A stretch of DNA of 64,000 bases from Nelumbo lutea (Eukaryota > Streptophyta > Magnoliopsida > Proteales > Nelumbonaceae): assembly GCA_022828595.1 (NCBI GenBank), contig JAKGHH010000002.1:106017254-106081253 (forward strand), written 5' to 3'. Every line of letters starts with the position of its first letter. The first letter of the stretch is position 1. Below are positions 34,426 to 45,656 of the stretch, piece by piece. Below the pieces are notes generated by a model. It had not been told where the DNA came from. It did not search any database and was given only the letters and a program-made list of their open reading frames with translations. The position numbers and the translations under genes were made by a program.

Positions 34426-35244
34426 ATCCAAGTTTTTCAGATCTTTTGAATGACTTGGATCACTGATTTGAATTTGGTTCATGTGGAATTGAAGGTAGAT
34501 GCAATAACATTGATTCATTGAAGCAATAAGTTATTCAAGCTTTACTGTTTTCGTTTTGTCACTTGGAACCTCAAGCTCTACCTTACGGTCACCCCTGTTC
34601 TAAGTTCTAACCACAATATAAAAAACAGGGGTCAAGATCCATGGCTTTTCACGTCGATAGCCACCCCGCCACCCAACTAAACATCGTGCATGAAAAGGTA
34701 TAGTTTCCAATTATTTGCGCTCATCCTATACTTCCCAATTATTAGTACTTAGAAATCTAAAGTCGATTCCACAGTTCTCTGGAATGGATAAGGTGCAGAT
34801 GAATGATTGATCTTGTTTCAGAGTGGCTCGCCATGAAACCAGAGTCCAACTGAGAAGAAACCCTTCTCCACATCGTTGTAGTGAGTTTGGATTCATGCTT
34901 CGCTCCTCTTTTATCCTATTATTCTCTATTATCATAGGTCGCCCCTCCCGAGTTGCTCTTTGTCTCTGATATACATGGAAGCAAAAAGGGGTTATTGTCA
35001 CCGCTACTCTCTTCTTTATTTCAAGGTTGAAATGATGAACAATTCATAAGAAGGATATTTTAGGAATTTAAAAAATTACGTATAAGGAAGCTTTCAGACA
35101 CTTGTCGAAAACAGTAGAATGCTTTAACCAAATATGTAAACAGTAAGTAGTTAAAGAAATTTGGAATATATCTTATCTAAGAAACGAAGGAAACCCACTC
35201 GGAGTCGGAGTAAGAAGTTCTCCGACACAACTCAACTGACCAGA
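34426..35244 (+). promoter_or_regulatory. Upstream region of the intact glycosyltransferase
   Basis: Found only in unit B; it should contain the promoter and leader of the gene at 35245. I could not assign a TATA box or transcription start with confidence. An in-frame ATG at 35161 would add 28 basic residues; the ATG at 35245 is preferred. Confidence 0.4.
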
Positions 35245-36696
35245 ATGTCCGGTAGAGAAGAAAATATAGTGCTGTTCCCGTTCATGGCTCAAGGCCATCT
35301 CATCCCTTTCTTAGCCTTAGCTTTACAGATTCGACAACGAACTGGCTGCATCGTTACCGTCGTTAACACACCCCTCAATATCAGGAACCTCCGATCGTTT
35401 CTCCCTCCAAGCACCTCCATTCGCCTTGTCGAGCTCCCTTTCCGCAGCCAAGATCATGGGCTCCCACCGGAGTCGGAAAACACCGATGTGCTACCTCCCA
35501 CTCACGTCATCCGCCTCGTCTATGCTTCTTTCTCCCTAAAACCATCCTTCAAGCGCCTCATCTCCGACATCACTCAACAACATGGTCATCCTCATGTGTG
35601 CATAATTGCTGATATGTTACTCGGATGGACTGTCGAAGTTGCAAACGATTTGGGGATACTTCATTTCGCGTTCATCACCGGTAGCGCATACGGCGTGGCC
35701 ATATTCTTCTCTCTTTGGTTGGAGTTGCCTCATCGGCGAACGGAATCCGACGAGTTCTCGTTGCCCGATTTCCCTGAAGTGTCTCGAGTTCACCGGTCAC
35801 AGCTCTCTCCTGCTCTTCTGAACGCTGATGGTACTGATTTCTTGTCCATCTGTAACCAGAAAAATGCCCGTCTCACGTTGATGTCCGATGGGTTCTTAAT
35901 AAATACTGTGGAGGAGATGGACAAGATTGGGTTGGAACATTTAAGGAGGAAAACAGCCCGAAAGGTTTGGCCGATTGGTCCTACATTTTCTTACTTCATA
36001 AACAAACCTCGTATCAGTCAAGCAGATGATGCCGTAAGGAATTGCTGTGTCAAATGGCTTGACACTCATCCTATAAATTCAGTTCTATATGTGTCTTTTG
36101 GTTCGCAGAATAGTATCTCCCATTCCCAAATGATGGAACTGGCAAAGGGCTTGGAGGCAAGCGGCAAAATTTTCATTTGGGTTCTTAGGCCACCGATCGA
36201 ATTCAACGTTAATGAGGAGTTCAGAAGTAAAAAGTGGCTGCCGGACGGATTCGAAGAACGAATGAGAGAGAGCAATCAAGGGCTACTAATCCGCAGATGG
36301 GCGCCTCAATTGGAAATTCTGTCACACAATTCTACTTGTGCATTTCTTAGCCATTGTGGTTGGAATTCAGTGCTGGAAAGTTTGAGCCAGGGTGTGCCGA
36401 TAATAGGTTGGCCATTGGCTGCAGAGCAATTCTTTAACTCAAAACTGTTGGAGGAGGAGATGGAGGTGTGCGTTGAAGTTGCAAGAGGGAATAGTTGCGA
36501 GGTCGGACACAAGCAGATTGCGAGCGTGGTCGAATTGGTGATGGGTGGGACTGAGAAAGGGGAGAACCTAAGAAGGAAAGCCTGCGCAGTGAAGAAGATG
36601 ATAGAGGACGCTGTCAATGATGATGAAAGTTACAAGGGCTCTTCTGTCAAGGCCATGGACGAATTTTTTGATTTCTGTGGGAGGAAGGTTGAGTGA
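35245..36696 (+). CDS. UGT92A1: UDP-glycosyltransferase, UGT92A type
   Basis: Single-exon gene of 483 residues, the usual length for plant family-1 glycosyltransferases. These cytosolic enzymes move sugar from a UDP-sugar to small acceptors; the acceptor here cannot be read from sequence. The N-terminus has ENIVLFPFMAQGHLIPFLAL with the likely catalytic His18, and CIIADMLLGWTVEV supplies the partner Asp123. The PSPG box spans residues 352-395 (from [16 protein letters not shown], through [10 protein letters not shown], to PLAAEQF). Its last residue is Gln, which is usual for glucosyl-transferring members. GQGHLIPFL-type start and AAEQF ending, with overall resemblance, suggest subfamily UGT92A. 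The reading frame is intact. A truncated copy lies 7 kb upstream. Confidence 0.92.
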   Translation: MSGREENIVLFPFMAQGHLIPFLALALQIRQRTGCIVTVVNTPLNIRNLRSFLPPSTSIRLVELPFRSQDHGLPPESENTDVLPPTHVIRLVYASFSLKPSFKRLISDITQQHGHPHVCIIADMLLGWTVEVANDLGILHFAFITGSAYGVAIFFSLWLELPHRRTESDEFSLPDFPEVSRVHRSQLSPALLNADGTDFLSICNQKNARLTLMSDGFLINTVEEMDKIGLEHLRRKTARKVWPIGPTFSYFINKPRISQADDAVRNCCVKWLDTHPINSVLYVSFGSQNSISHSQMMELAKGLEASGKIFIWVLRPPIEFNVNEEFRSKKWLPDGFEERMRESNQGLLIRRWAPQLEILSHNSTCAFLSHCGWNSVLESLSQGVPIIGWPLAAEQFFNSKLLEEEMEVCVEVARGNSCEVGHKQIASVVELVMGGTEKGENLRRKACAVKKMIEDAVNDDESYKGSSVKAMDEFFDFCGRKVE

Positions 36697-36746
36697 GGAA
36701 TTGCACAGTGTGCGAATACTAACTAGTCGTGCTCCCATTTCTGTAG

Positions 36747-36903
36747 GAGGAAGCTTTTCGAACACATCTTCTGTTACTGTTATCGCAGCAATTCCTTGTG
36801 ATCTCAGTAAAATGAGTCCAGATGAGCTACAAGCACTCCTTAATTGCTTAAAGACTTGCTTTCCATGTTCATCGCAAGTGAAAAAGGAAATGCTATTTAT
36901 AGG
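36747..36903 (+). other. Exon-like open stretch after the glycosyltransferase, unrecognised
   Basis: Bounded by an acceptor-like TTTCTGTAG and a donor-like ATAGGTATGG. The open frame reads protein-like text (SFSNTSSVTVIAAIPCDLSK, SPDELQALLNCLKTCFPCSS). I do not recognise the family. It is identical in unit A (29868 onward). It may be a captured or relic exon, or an accidental frame in the 3' untranslated region of the glycosyltransferase. Confidence 0.3.
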
Positions 36904-39339
36904 TATGGAGAAAATAAGGTCATTGATAACTTGATATGAAAATCACCTATCCCTTTTATTTTTCTGTTTTCTTGGGCAAAAAGAGCAGAACTTATGTTAG
37001 CTCCTTAACAGATGATACATGTAATCCATTGAGGGTTAACAGATTAGTAAATTGGTTCCCCTGCTACATGTTAGTCGCTAATTGGTGAGCTAATACATTA
37101 TGATGTCAATTTATATAGTATATTTGACGTATAGCAAAAAAGGCTTCAAGCTCCAGCACTGTCTCTGTACAGCTTGTGTTTCCAAATATATATAGCAGAA
37201 GATCTGGTGAAAATATGCAAAATAGCTAGTGCTTCACAAAAAATTGCTAGCTGTTTAATATTTTTCTTCTTGGCTTCCTGAAGACCCAGCATGATAGCTT
37301 GCCATTCAGCTTCAAATGGATTCTGATCTGAGACCCTGTGTCCTGATGTTGCTAGCTAGTATTTTTGCATGAATTTTTGATAATTCATATGAACTGGTAG
37401 CTCGAGTAGTACATATGAATTTTTGTGTCCTGTTAAAGTTAAAAAATTAAGACTTCAGACTGCTCATATGATTTGTCAATAATTACCATACAGTATTAGG
37501 ATAAGAATGGTGTTAGGTATTTTATCTAGCAATCACCCCTCACTGTGTGATATGTGTTGATATATAGGCCATTCCCTAGATGGATAGACAAGCTATCCGT
37601 TTCTATCATGTAATGGGAAGATGTAGCAAACTGATACTATCCATCATATGGGAGACTCTTATGATTCATGTGTTAGTAGTCCATAGCATTATGCCATCGC
37701 TTATCAAAGTTTTACACAAGTAGTTTATCTAGTCAAAGTTTTCATCCTCTTCTTCTATTGTTACAGAGACAATTCACAAAATCATTAAAGATCTCATGCT
37801 GCTTTTCAATTCTTAACTGAGAAAAAGAAAATTGAGGGGGAGAAAACAACTATCAATATAGCTAAGAAAAAATAATGTAGCATCTTAGAAAAATTATGGT
37901 GAGACAATGAAATCAGAACCTAATCTGTAAAAAATTAATGTTAGGAGCAAACTGCTGTTTGGGTTAGATTTGCTTTTCCAATGCTCTTTTATTTATGGTG
38001 GTTGATTAGCAAATGTTCTGCAAGAACCTAATAGGTTTGAAATTCAATTGCTATTTATGTTCTATAAGTCACTGCATAATGTGGTATGAATTATTTCTGT
38101 ATCATAGAATGTGACATATAGATATTTGACTTGATCTTACAAATGCACTTCATACACATCCACGAGAGAAAAATGAAACATATATCACATTCTGACCACT
38201 TGGAAGCTTTCAGGGTTTCAAATTGATGGCTAGAATCCCCATCCAACAACTTTTAGTCAATTTGTTACTTGTTTAGTTTCACAAAGTATATTGCTGGTTG
38301 GTGGTTAAAAGAGAAATTTATTCCTGAGCCACATACTGGTTTTGTTGTAGTAAGTTTTGAAGGTGTTCATCACTAGATAGGCAGTATGTTTTGAAGGTGT
38401 TATTACTAGGTAGGTAGTAAGTTCTGAAGGTGTTCATCACTTGGCAGGCAGTAAGATTTGAAGCATGTATTCATTGTTATAAAGAAAAAAGGCTAGCAGG
38501 AATTTTTTTTCTCACATCAGATCAGATTTGACTCATAATAAGATACAGTTCTACTCAGATGTATATCAAAGTCAAAAGAAAAACAAAGGAAAAATAGAGG
38601 AAAGAGGAAAATCTACTTTATGACAAAACAAAGACTTCATTTTAGAAGAACTCAAAACACATATAAAGATAGCTAAGGTTGGCACCTCTTTCTTTTTTAT
38701 TTTTATACTTGACACAATTACTTTTAAGTAGGAAAAGAGTAGATCCATAGAGTCACACATAAGCTGGCACCTCTTTCTTATTTGATAGTTTTAAAGAAAA
38801 TGTACACATATATAGTCACTCATTGGTAAGGTAGAAAAGTAACTGGTTTGGTGGATTTCTATCTTATCTGAATGCAAGGTTTTAGCCTGAATTCTTTTTC
38901 CTAGAACCATCGGGGGTCTTTTTTTTTTTTTTTGTTGAAGGATCATACATGTAATATTTTGACATAGTTTTTTGACCACTAGCCATGTAAGGTCATTGTA
39001 TACAAGGCTGGCACCTCTTTCTTTTACTTTTATACTTAACACAAACTTTTAACTAGGGAAAAAGTAGATCCGTTATATTTGAGTAAGAAGGCTTGGTATA
39101 ATGATTAAAATTTTCCTTCTTTGGCTGCCAGTGATTTTTCTCATGGATAAGGAATATTAAGATTCCAGCCTCGTAATGAAGCTGGGTGTTTATTGGATTT
39201 ATATTTTGGTAGGTTTTAAGAGATGCTGAAAATGTTGATGTTTCTTTTCTGTGAGGTTGTCGTAGAGACACCTTTGTTCCTTTAGAAGCCTATTATGTTA
39301 AGAGCTTGGAGTCCTGAATGTAATAGCTACTTTTCCTTT
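36904..39339. other. UGT 3' flank, no gene seen
   Basis: AT-rich. Three imperfect copies of a block with GGCACCTCTTTCTT, TTTTATACTTxACACAA and GAGTAGATCC occur at about 38682, 38763 and 39009. The part to 38956 is shared with unit A; the rest is not. Confidence 0.5.
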
Positions 39340-39458
39340 GGCTGAGTTTGGAAGGAGTACAAATGCAAATATGTAGAGTGCAAAACCATATATTTCGTGT
39401 TATTTTGTATGTATTTAGGCTGTACATATTTGCATTTGTACTGCTTCCAAAGTAAGCC
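39340..39458. mobile_element. Fold-back MITE, 119 bp
   Basis: GGCTGAGTTTGGAAGGAGTA and its right end pair over about 37 bp (TACAAATGCAAATATGTA against TACATATTTGCATTTGTA). TTT flanks both sides. Belongs with the 3063-3220 fragment. Confidence 0.7.
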
Positions 39459-40124
39459 TTTGTTTCCTTATTTGAAGTCCTTTGCAATCAAATAAGTAGG
39501 CTTTTCCAACCCTTCAAAGGCTGCTGTGGGAAGTCCCTGCTGCCCTGCAAGATTAAGGCCTTTAGTTGGGAGGTTTTCACAAGAAAGTAAACACATCTGA
39601 CCTTTTTCTACAGAGAAGAAGAGCGTTATTAAGATTGTCGTCAAGCTTGCATCCTTTGCCTTAAAATGGGGAGAAGGTAAAACAGTTGTTCTTCCATTCA
39701 CTTTCTTTGTGGTTGATAAACTTGTCCCTTCAGAGACTGTTTGTAAGAACAGTTGCTTTCTTCAGAGACTCGAATGCTGATTCCAGAACATCATAATTGG
39801 CTTTCAATATAGTGTAGTCATGTTAAGGAATTAATCTTAGGAGGAATTATATGTCAATCATTCCCCCCCCCTCCCCCCTCCCCAACTTATTGCTTTGGTA
39901 AACATACCTCGGATGCTTTAGTCTCTTCATTATGAACAAAAGAGACTAACCAACTATCATCTTCCTCCAATTATTTTATTTGTCAGTGTCAGTCAGCAGT
40001 TAGTTGCTTCAAGTGAAAAATGCAAACTCCAACTGTTCTCTTAGTTCCTGTGCATAAAAGTCAAATAAGAATTTGAGGAAAACTGCTCAGTTCCGGTGTA
40101 CACTGTCCAAGCTTGCATCCCTAA
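39459..40124. other. Intergenic, no gene seen
   Basis: No recognisable exon. A homopolymer-rich run of C (about 39864-39885) is present. Confidence 0.5.
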
Positions 40125-40199
40125 GGTTGTGTTTGGTTTGAAGGAAAAAGTAGGGAAAGGAAGAGAAAGGTAGGGAGACCTATCAAACCAAACATAGCC
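40125..40199. mobile_element. Short PIF/Harbinger-like MITE, 75 bp
   Basis: Inverted ends GGTTGTGTTTGGTTTG and, complemented from the right, GGCTATGTTTGGTTTG, flanked on both sides by TAA (40122-40124 and 40200-40202). Confidence 0.7.
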
Positions 40200-41243
40200 T
40201 AAGGATCAGTTCTTTGGAGTGCTGAATTTGTACAAGTTTCATCTGTGAATAATTGCTCGAGAGACAATAGGCATTATTCTTTCTTGATATTTTTTATATA
40301 CATATTCTTAATATCATTTGGTGTAGCCATGGATATCTTAAGTTGCCAGAGTCGAGCATTCTTGGTATTGTTACAATTCATAAATTAGAAACCCAAAACT
40401 TTAATTTCTTTTGGGAAATTGTAACACTAATTATTCCTACTTTTGACAGTGTATTTCATGGATATCTTGAGAAGTTGAGAGTAACCCAGATTTCCTGCTC
40501 ACTTTTCCTATCCGCCGTGGATAATTGCCTTTTCTTTTGTTTGATGCTTTGTCCATTAAAATTTGATATCAAAACAGATGAAAATATTGATATTAGTTGA
40601 CATGTCGGTCATCCAAATATAGGAAATATGTCGGAAATGTCGAAAATATTGTAAAAATTATAAACATAATGGAAACAATGTAAAATATGCAAAAATATAA
40701 AATGATATTTTTATGAAATGATAAAAGAAGTATAGACATACCTTTTTTAAATTATTATCTTGTTTCAAATCATTAAACAAAGTTAAAAAACCTAAGGTTA
40801 TAGACAAGATAATACGTTGTGAAGTTTTCTTGTAATCCTTATAATTCAAAGCTACATGATAGAATGAGTTCAAGCAATATTTAATTTCATGTTTTAAATG
40901 AGTAAGTTGGATCAAAGTAGTAATCATGTGCATTAGGCAAGTGATAACATTGCTACTCTACATATCTATAATATTCTCACCAATTTATGTTATAACATTA
41001 TCTCTTATACTCCATATAGTGCTAGTAGTGATCATTGGAGAATATGTCAAATTTAGTAAAATTTCATGTTGCTATCAATGAAAATGGAAATATGCCATAG
41101 AAATACTAGGAAATTTATGAACATTGTAAACTATGCAGCAAACCCACTCCATAATTGTTTTGATGCATTAAGGTCGTTGGAAAAGAGAAAGCAGCCTACA
41201 ATAGAAGTCCTCGGCTAGAGCTACTCAAAAGAGTTTGACTACT
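40200..41243. other. Intergenic, no gene seen
   Basis: Contains short repeats of GTCGGAAATGTCGAAAATAT near 40630-40650, typical of low-copy plant repeat DNA. The small open frames lack domains. Confidence 0.5.
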
Positions 41244-41549
41244 GGCCTCATTCATTTCATTTTAGTTATCTAGGTAACACGTTTCCCTAAGCAAGTGATT
41301 CCTTGGGAAATGTTGTTTAGGTATTCACAAAGAGCATTTGGCCGGATGAAATGTTATCCAAGTAAGGCACAAGAATCCATGCGATTTGAATTTTCAATGT
41401 GTGGATAAGTAACTTATCCACCCTCCTTACTCTCCAAAAAAAGCTTTCCATGGGCCCCACTATAATGGCAGCGGAACACGGGATTATTGCAATTCTGTGA
41501 GACCAACCTACTCACACCGTCCCATTTTTATCGGAAAATGAATGAGGCC
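41244..41549. mobile_element. MITE with GGCCTCATTCATTT ends
   Basis: GGCCTCATTCATTT at the left end is perfectly inverted at the right end (AAATGAATGAGGCC). No target duplication was found. The right end lies 2-3 bp from the point where unit A and unit B become similar again. Confidence 0.6.
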
Positions 41550-41569
41550 TTAGGAGCAGCTTCTCATTA

Positions 41570-41688
41570 TGACAGAATAGAGCAAGAAAGAAAATAGATT
41601 CTTTCATTCATGAAATGTGTAATATATATAGTTACATGTGTTTGAACTCGAGAAGGTCCATACTTAAGTTAGCTAACTAACTCAAACA
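41570..41688 (-). repeat. Copia 2 LTR, left (119 bp)
   Basis: TG...CA ends. About 24 bp shorter than the right LTR, which has an extra TCTCTAACTAATTGGGCTAG-containing segment; the shorter one probably lost it between short GCTAACTA repeats. Confidence 0.9.
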
Positions 41689-41819
41689 CCACCCTCCCCT
41701 TAAGTTGGAGTAGGAAGAGATTGGATGCCCAACTTGTGTATGAGTAGTGTGAATTGGTTTGAACCCAAAGCTTTGATTACAAGATTTGTATGTTGGTTCT
41801 CACTGGCAATATGATGTGT

Positions 41820-42384
41820 CTAAATTGTTTTGTTTGAGATACGTTGCTTGATGAAAAGGCAATTTATCTCAATATGCTTAGTGCACTCGTGATATAATGG
41901 ATTATTGGCAATGCGTAAAGCAGCTTGACTATCACAAAATAGATGCACGGATTGAGAGATGGGCACACCAAGACTAAGAAGGATTTGTTTGAGCCAAAGT
42001 TGTTCAGATGTAGCAACTGCCATAGCATGATAGTTGGCTTCTTTATAGGAGCGAGAGACGGTAGCTTGTTTCTTTGTCTTCCAAGAGAGCAACAAGTCAC
42101 CGAGCATGGTGATGTAACCAGTAGTTGAGTGACGAGTGAGGGAGCAAGTAGCCCGATCAAAGTCACAATATGCCTTGAGATCAAGTTGACTCAATGACGA
42201 TAAGAAAATTCCTTGATCTGGTGAAGACTGTAGATAATGCATGATGCACATGGCAGCATTCATGTGTTCTTCATGTGGCTCATGTAGAAATTAACTAATT
42301 GTATGTACTGAAAAGCTAGGTTCTGGTCTTGTAACTGTTAGATATACCAAACAACCCACTAACCATCTGTACTAGGATGGATCT
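41820..42384 (-). pseudogene. Copia 2 RNase H and linker
   Basis: Minus-strand frame with MCIMHYLQSSPDQGIF, then YCDFDRATCSLTRHSTTGY, LSWKTKKQATVSRSYKEANY, and LFCDSQAALRIANNPLYHEC, all typical of the copia RNase H. Glu-Ala-Asn replaces the usual Glu-Ala-Glu, altering one likely catalytic acid. Confidence 0.85.
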
Positions 42385-42856
42385 AGAGGGTGTAAAGTGG
42401 GCTATGTTGGGCCGGCACGGCACGACCCATGGGCGGCCGACACTTTGTGTGGATTGTGCCGCCCTCCTCGGTGAAAATTTTGGGGGTTGGCCCGGCCTGG
42501 CAGGCCCATAGCCCGGGCCCATGTAAGCTGGCCCATGGGTCGAGCCTTGGGCCAAGTTGGGCCATGTATTGGGCCAAAGCTATTTATTTAAAAAAATTGA
42601 CAAAAAAGCTTAAAGTTTTAAGTTTATATGAATTTTGTGTATAAAATTGCTTATATATTCAATAATTAAATAAATTAGTATAATAAAATTAAAAATATTT
42701 TATTTTATTAATATATTATATACTATATATTATTATATAATTATAATATATATAAAATATATGTATATATATGGGCTGGGCTGGGTCGGGCCACGAGCCA
42801 TGCATTGTTATTATGGAACCAGCTTGTTATTCCATAGGAATGGGGCTAGGCCTAGA
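42385..42856. mobile_element. GC-ended hAT-like insertion inside copia 2
   Basis: Splits the reverse-transcriptase/RNase H region of copia 2. Flanks ATGGATCT and ATGGATCA agree at seven of eight bases, suggesting an 8-bp duplication. The ends are GC-rich (GGGCCGGCACGGCACGACCC, GGGCTGGGCTGGGTCGGGCC) around an AT-rich core. Terminal inverted repeats are poor, so the exact ends are uncertain. Confidence 0.5.
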
Positions 42857-43560
42857 ATGGATCATGCCACTATCATGCAAAAGATCAAGCACATATTTAT
42901 GTTGGTTTAGAAAGATGCTGGATGCTGAGCAGTTCACTTAAATCCCTAGGAAATATGTGAGGGGGACAAGATTTCTGATTCAAAAACAAGTGTGAAGGTA
43001 GGTGAGTAATTCCTCAATGTGTTTGGAGTTTTCACTACTGAATATTATGCCATCAACATACACCAACATTATTGTGAAAGATCCATAACGATGGGAAGTG
43101 AATAAGGAGTAGTCAACTATGGACTGTTGGAAACTGTGCTCCTTGAGTGCAATTGTGAATTTTTCAAACCACATATCCGAAGCATGTTTAAGGCTACATA
43201 AAGAGTTGTATAATCAACACACTTTATTAGAAAAGCTTTTTTCAAATCCTTGTTGTATGCGCATGTAAACCTCTTCATGAAGATCTCCATTCAAGAAAGC
43301 ATTGTTAACATCCAACTATCGGAGTGGCCAACCTTTGATTGATTCAATTACTAATAAACATCGTACAATTACTATGTTGGCTATAAGAGCATATGAATCA
43401 ATGTAATTGAGGCTCTCATTTTGATTGTAGCCTTTAGCTACTAAGCAAGTTTTATATCGCTCAATGGTTCCATCAGCTCGGTATTTGACTTTGTAAATCC
43501 ACTTAGAGCTAGTGGCTTATTGCTTGGTGGAAGATCTACAATGGACTAGGTGTTATTTTT
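42857..43560 (-). pseudogene. Copia 2 reverse transcriptase
   Basis: The frame at 42980-43174 gives KEHSFQQSIVDYSLFTSHRY and IMLVYVDGIIFSSENSKH. The active-site motif YVDD reads YVDG here, so a catalytic aspartate is lost. Preceding pieces (43200-43560) translate to reverse-transcriptase text in broken frames. Confidence 0.8.
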
Positions 43561-44739
43561 CTCCAATGCCTCAATTTCTCCAGTCATATCTTGTAGCCAA
43601 CAAGGATCACGTGTTTCTTCTACAAAATTCTTTGGTTTATAGAGTGCGCTATTGTCATAGTTTGTTATTTGAACTCTAGAAGATATTAGTGAATGGGGAA
43701 GATTACAAATATAGTTGTTGAGATGAATAGGAGGTTGGAATGTGCTTGGAATTGAATAGGGAAATGGAACTCAAAAAACACAACATCCAGAGAGGTGAAA
43801 ATTGATTTTGACTCCAAGTCATACACCCTGTAACCTTTTTGTACATATGGATAACTGACAAATATGCATTTGCGTGCCCATGACATGAATTTGTCTTGGG
43901 AGGGTGAGGTGTCTTGGGCAAAGCATAGGCAACCAAATATTCTGAGATCCAAATAGGAGGGAGGTTTTTGCAATAATACCTCTATAGACGCTTTGCCTGT
44001 TAAAGATGATGTAGGCATGTAGTTGATAAGATAAGTTGTAGTTAACACATTCACCCCAAAATGTAACAGGAAGAGTAGCTTGAAATTGAAGGACACAAAC
44101 AACCTCCAAGAAATGTCTGTGTTTACGCTCATCAATTCCATTTTGTTGTAGAGTGTCAACATATGATCTTTCATGAACAATACCATGACTCAAATAGAAC
44201 TACTACATTGGCCTAGAGAGAAATTCTAAACCATTGTTGGAATGAATGCGATTAACAGAAGAGTTGAATTTTGTCTTGATCATTTCACAAAAGTTAGTAA
44301 AACAATTGTATGTCTCTGATTTATGATGCATAAGAAAACCCAATTACATATGTTGTAATCGTCTATGATTGTGAGGAAAAAGTGAGTTCTTGTATGAAAA
44401 GATGTGCGATAATCACCCCAAATGTCACAATGTAGAAGCTCAAAAGAAGCAACAACCCGAGAATGGGTTAGGGAGAGGCATGTCACAACATTGTTCTATG
44501 GAAAACTTCACAATAGCGATCATGTTCTGAAGGATTACTACCAAAGATAGAAGAAATGCGTCAAGGAGAGGCATGTCCCAGATGTTGGTGCCATAGCATG
44601 TAATCAGATGAAGGAAGAGGAATAGCAGAGGTGTAGATGATGGATGTGGGAATTGTGTTGAGGATATATACACCACTCTCCATTCCACCATGCCCAATCT
44701 ATTTCTTCGTGGCAAGGTCCTATAAGATACAATGCCCAT
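43561..44739 (-). pseudogene. Copia 2 integrase and GAG-pre-integrase
   Basis: Pieces in different frames: 44440-44739 (pre-integrase, PRRNRLGMVEWRVVYI-like), 44280-44486 (FELLHCDIWGDYRTSF, integrase start), 43819-44193 ([20 protein letters not shown], core end), 43686-44186 ([18 protein letters not shown]). Together they cover the integrase but cannot be read through. Confidence 0.85.
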
Positions 44740-44952
44740 GAAAGAAGGAAATAGAACATTGCAACTATAAAGTAAGTTTACTGATTGATAACAGGTTACA
44801 CTAGGAATTTGGAATATAAAGAATATGATCTACAATGATATCTGGTGTGATTTTCACAAAGCCATGATGTGTAACAAATATTAAGCACCCATTGGGTATT
44901 CAAACAATCTTTACGAACATTGCAGCAACATCAAGATTTTGGAGTCCCTGTT

Positions 44953-45189
44953 CTAAAATGAGTGATTGATGGAATTCCTCTTGAATGTCAAGGCATACGC
45001 TCGATTAATATTAGGTAGAGGCTCAGCGCTCAGTATGCTGGATTTGATCGTGTTGAAGTTGTCATTCAATCCCATGAGGAACTGATGTAGCTCCACACAT
45101 TCTCGTTCAGCCATGAATTCTTTGGATACATCACAATTGCAAACATGGATAGAAGATAGAACAAAGAGCTTATCAAAGAGCCCTTTCAA
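44953..45189 (-). pseudogene. Copia 2 gag fragment
   Basis: ECVELHQFLMGLNDNFNTIK, then LSAEPLPNINRAYALTFKRN, is the conserved centre of copia gag, the nucleocapsid precursor. The rest of gag to the primer site is broken. Confidence 0.8.
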
Positions 45190-45656
45190 TTTTGTAAAAT
45201 AGGCTGAAATAATTAGTGGGCCTTGATTCAGAATGGTGATGTGATGCTTCAGCTGGTGTATTCTTGGGATGTTTCCTTGACAAAAATGGTCCTCAAGATC
45301 CTTCTAGATTTCATATGCAATATCAGTGTAAGCCACACTCTTGTGGATATCTCGAGCCAAAGAATTGAACAAACATGAGATCATCATCAAATTGCATTTT
45401 ACCCCTGATTGCAAGTTATCCGTTGAAAAACACAAATTTATTTTTTGCCTGAAGAGCATTTCGCATAGTACGCCTCCAAATTGAATAGTTTCATTGGTTA
45501 ATAGTGTCTATGCAATAATGGATCTTGGTTTGTCAGAATGATGGAGGAAATACGATGACCTTGGATCATTTTCTTGCCTTGAGATTGTTGCCCTTGACAA
45601 GCTTCAATAGATCATGAAGGAAATTCAGATTTTTAGAGCTTGTGGCTCTAATACCA

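Larger units (their letters stand above)
32110..38956. repeat. Segmental tandem duplication, unit B (complete)
   Basis: The right-hand unit, containing the intact glycosyltransferase. It starts AATACGACAGGTTTATTGC, the same string found inside copia element 1 at 26127, and includes a copy of the copia 1 right LTR (about 32188-32410). Beyond 38956, about 2.6 kb (38957-41551) is absent from unit A, after which 41552-41579 again matches the end of unit A. Confidence 0.9.

Noticed and set aside
40343..40600. 85-residue + frame
   Set aside because: No recognisable domain, no supporting splice signals.
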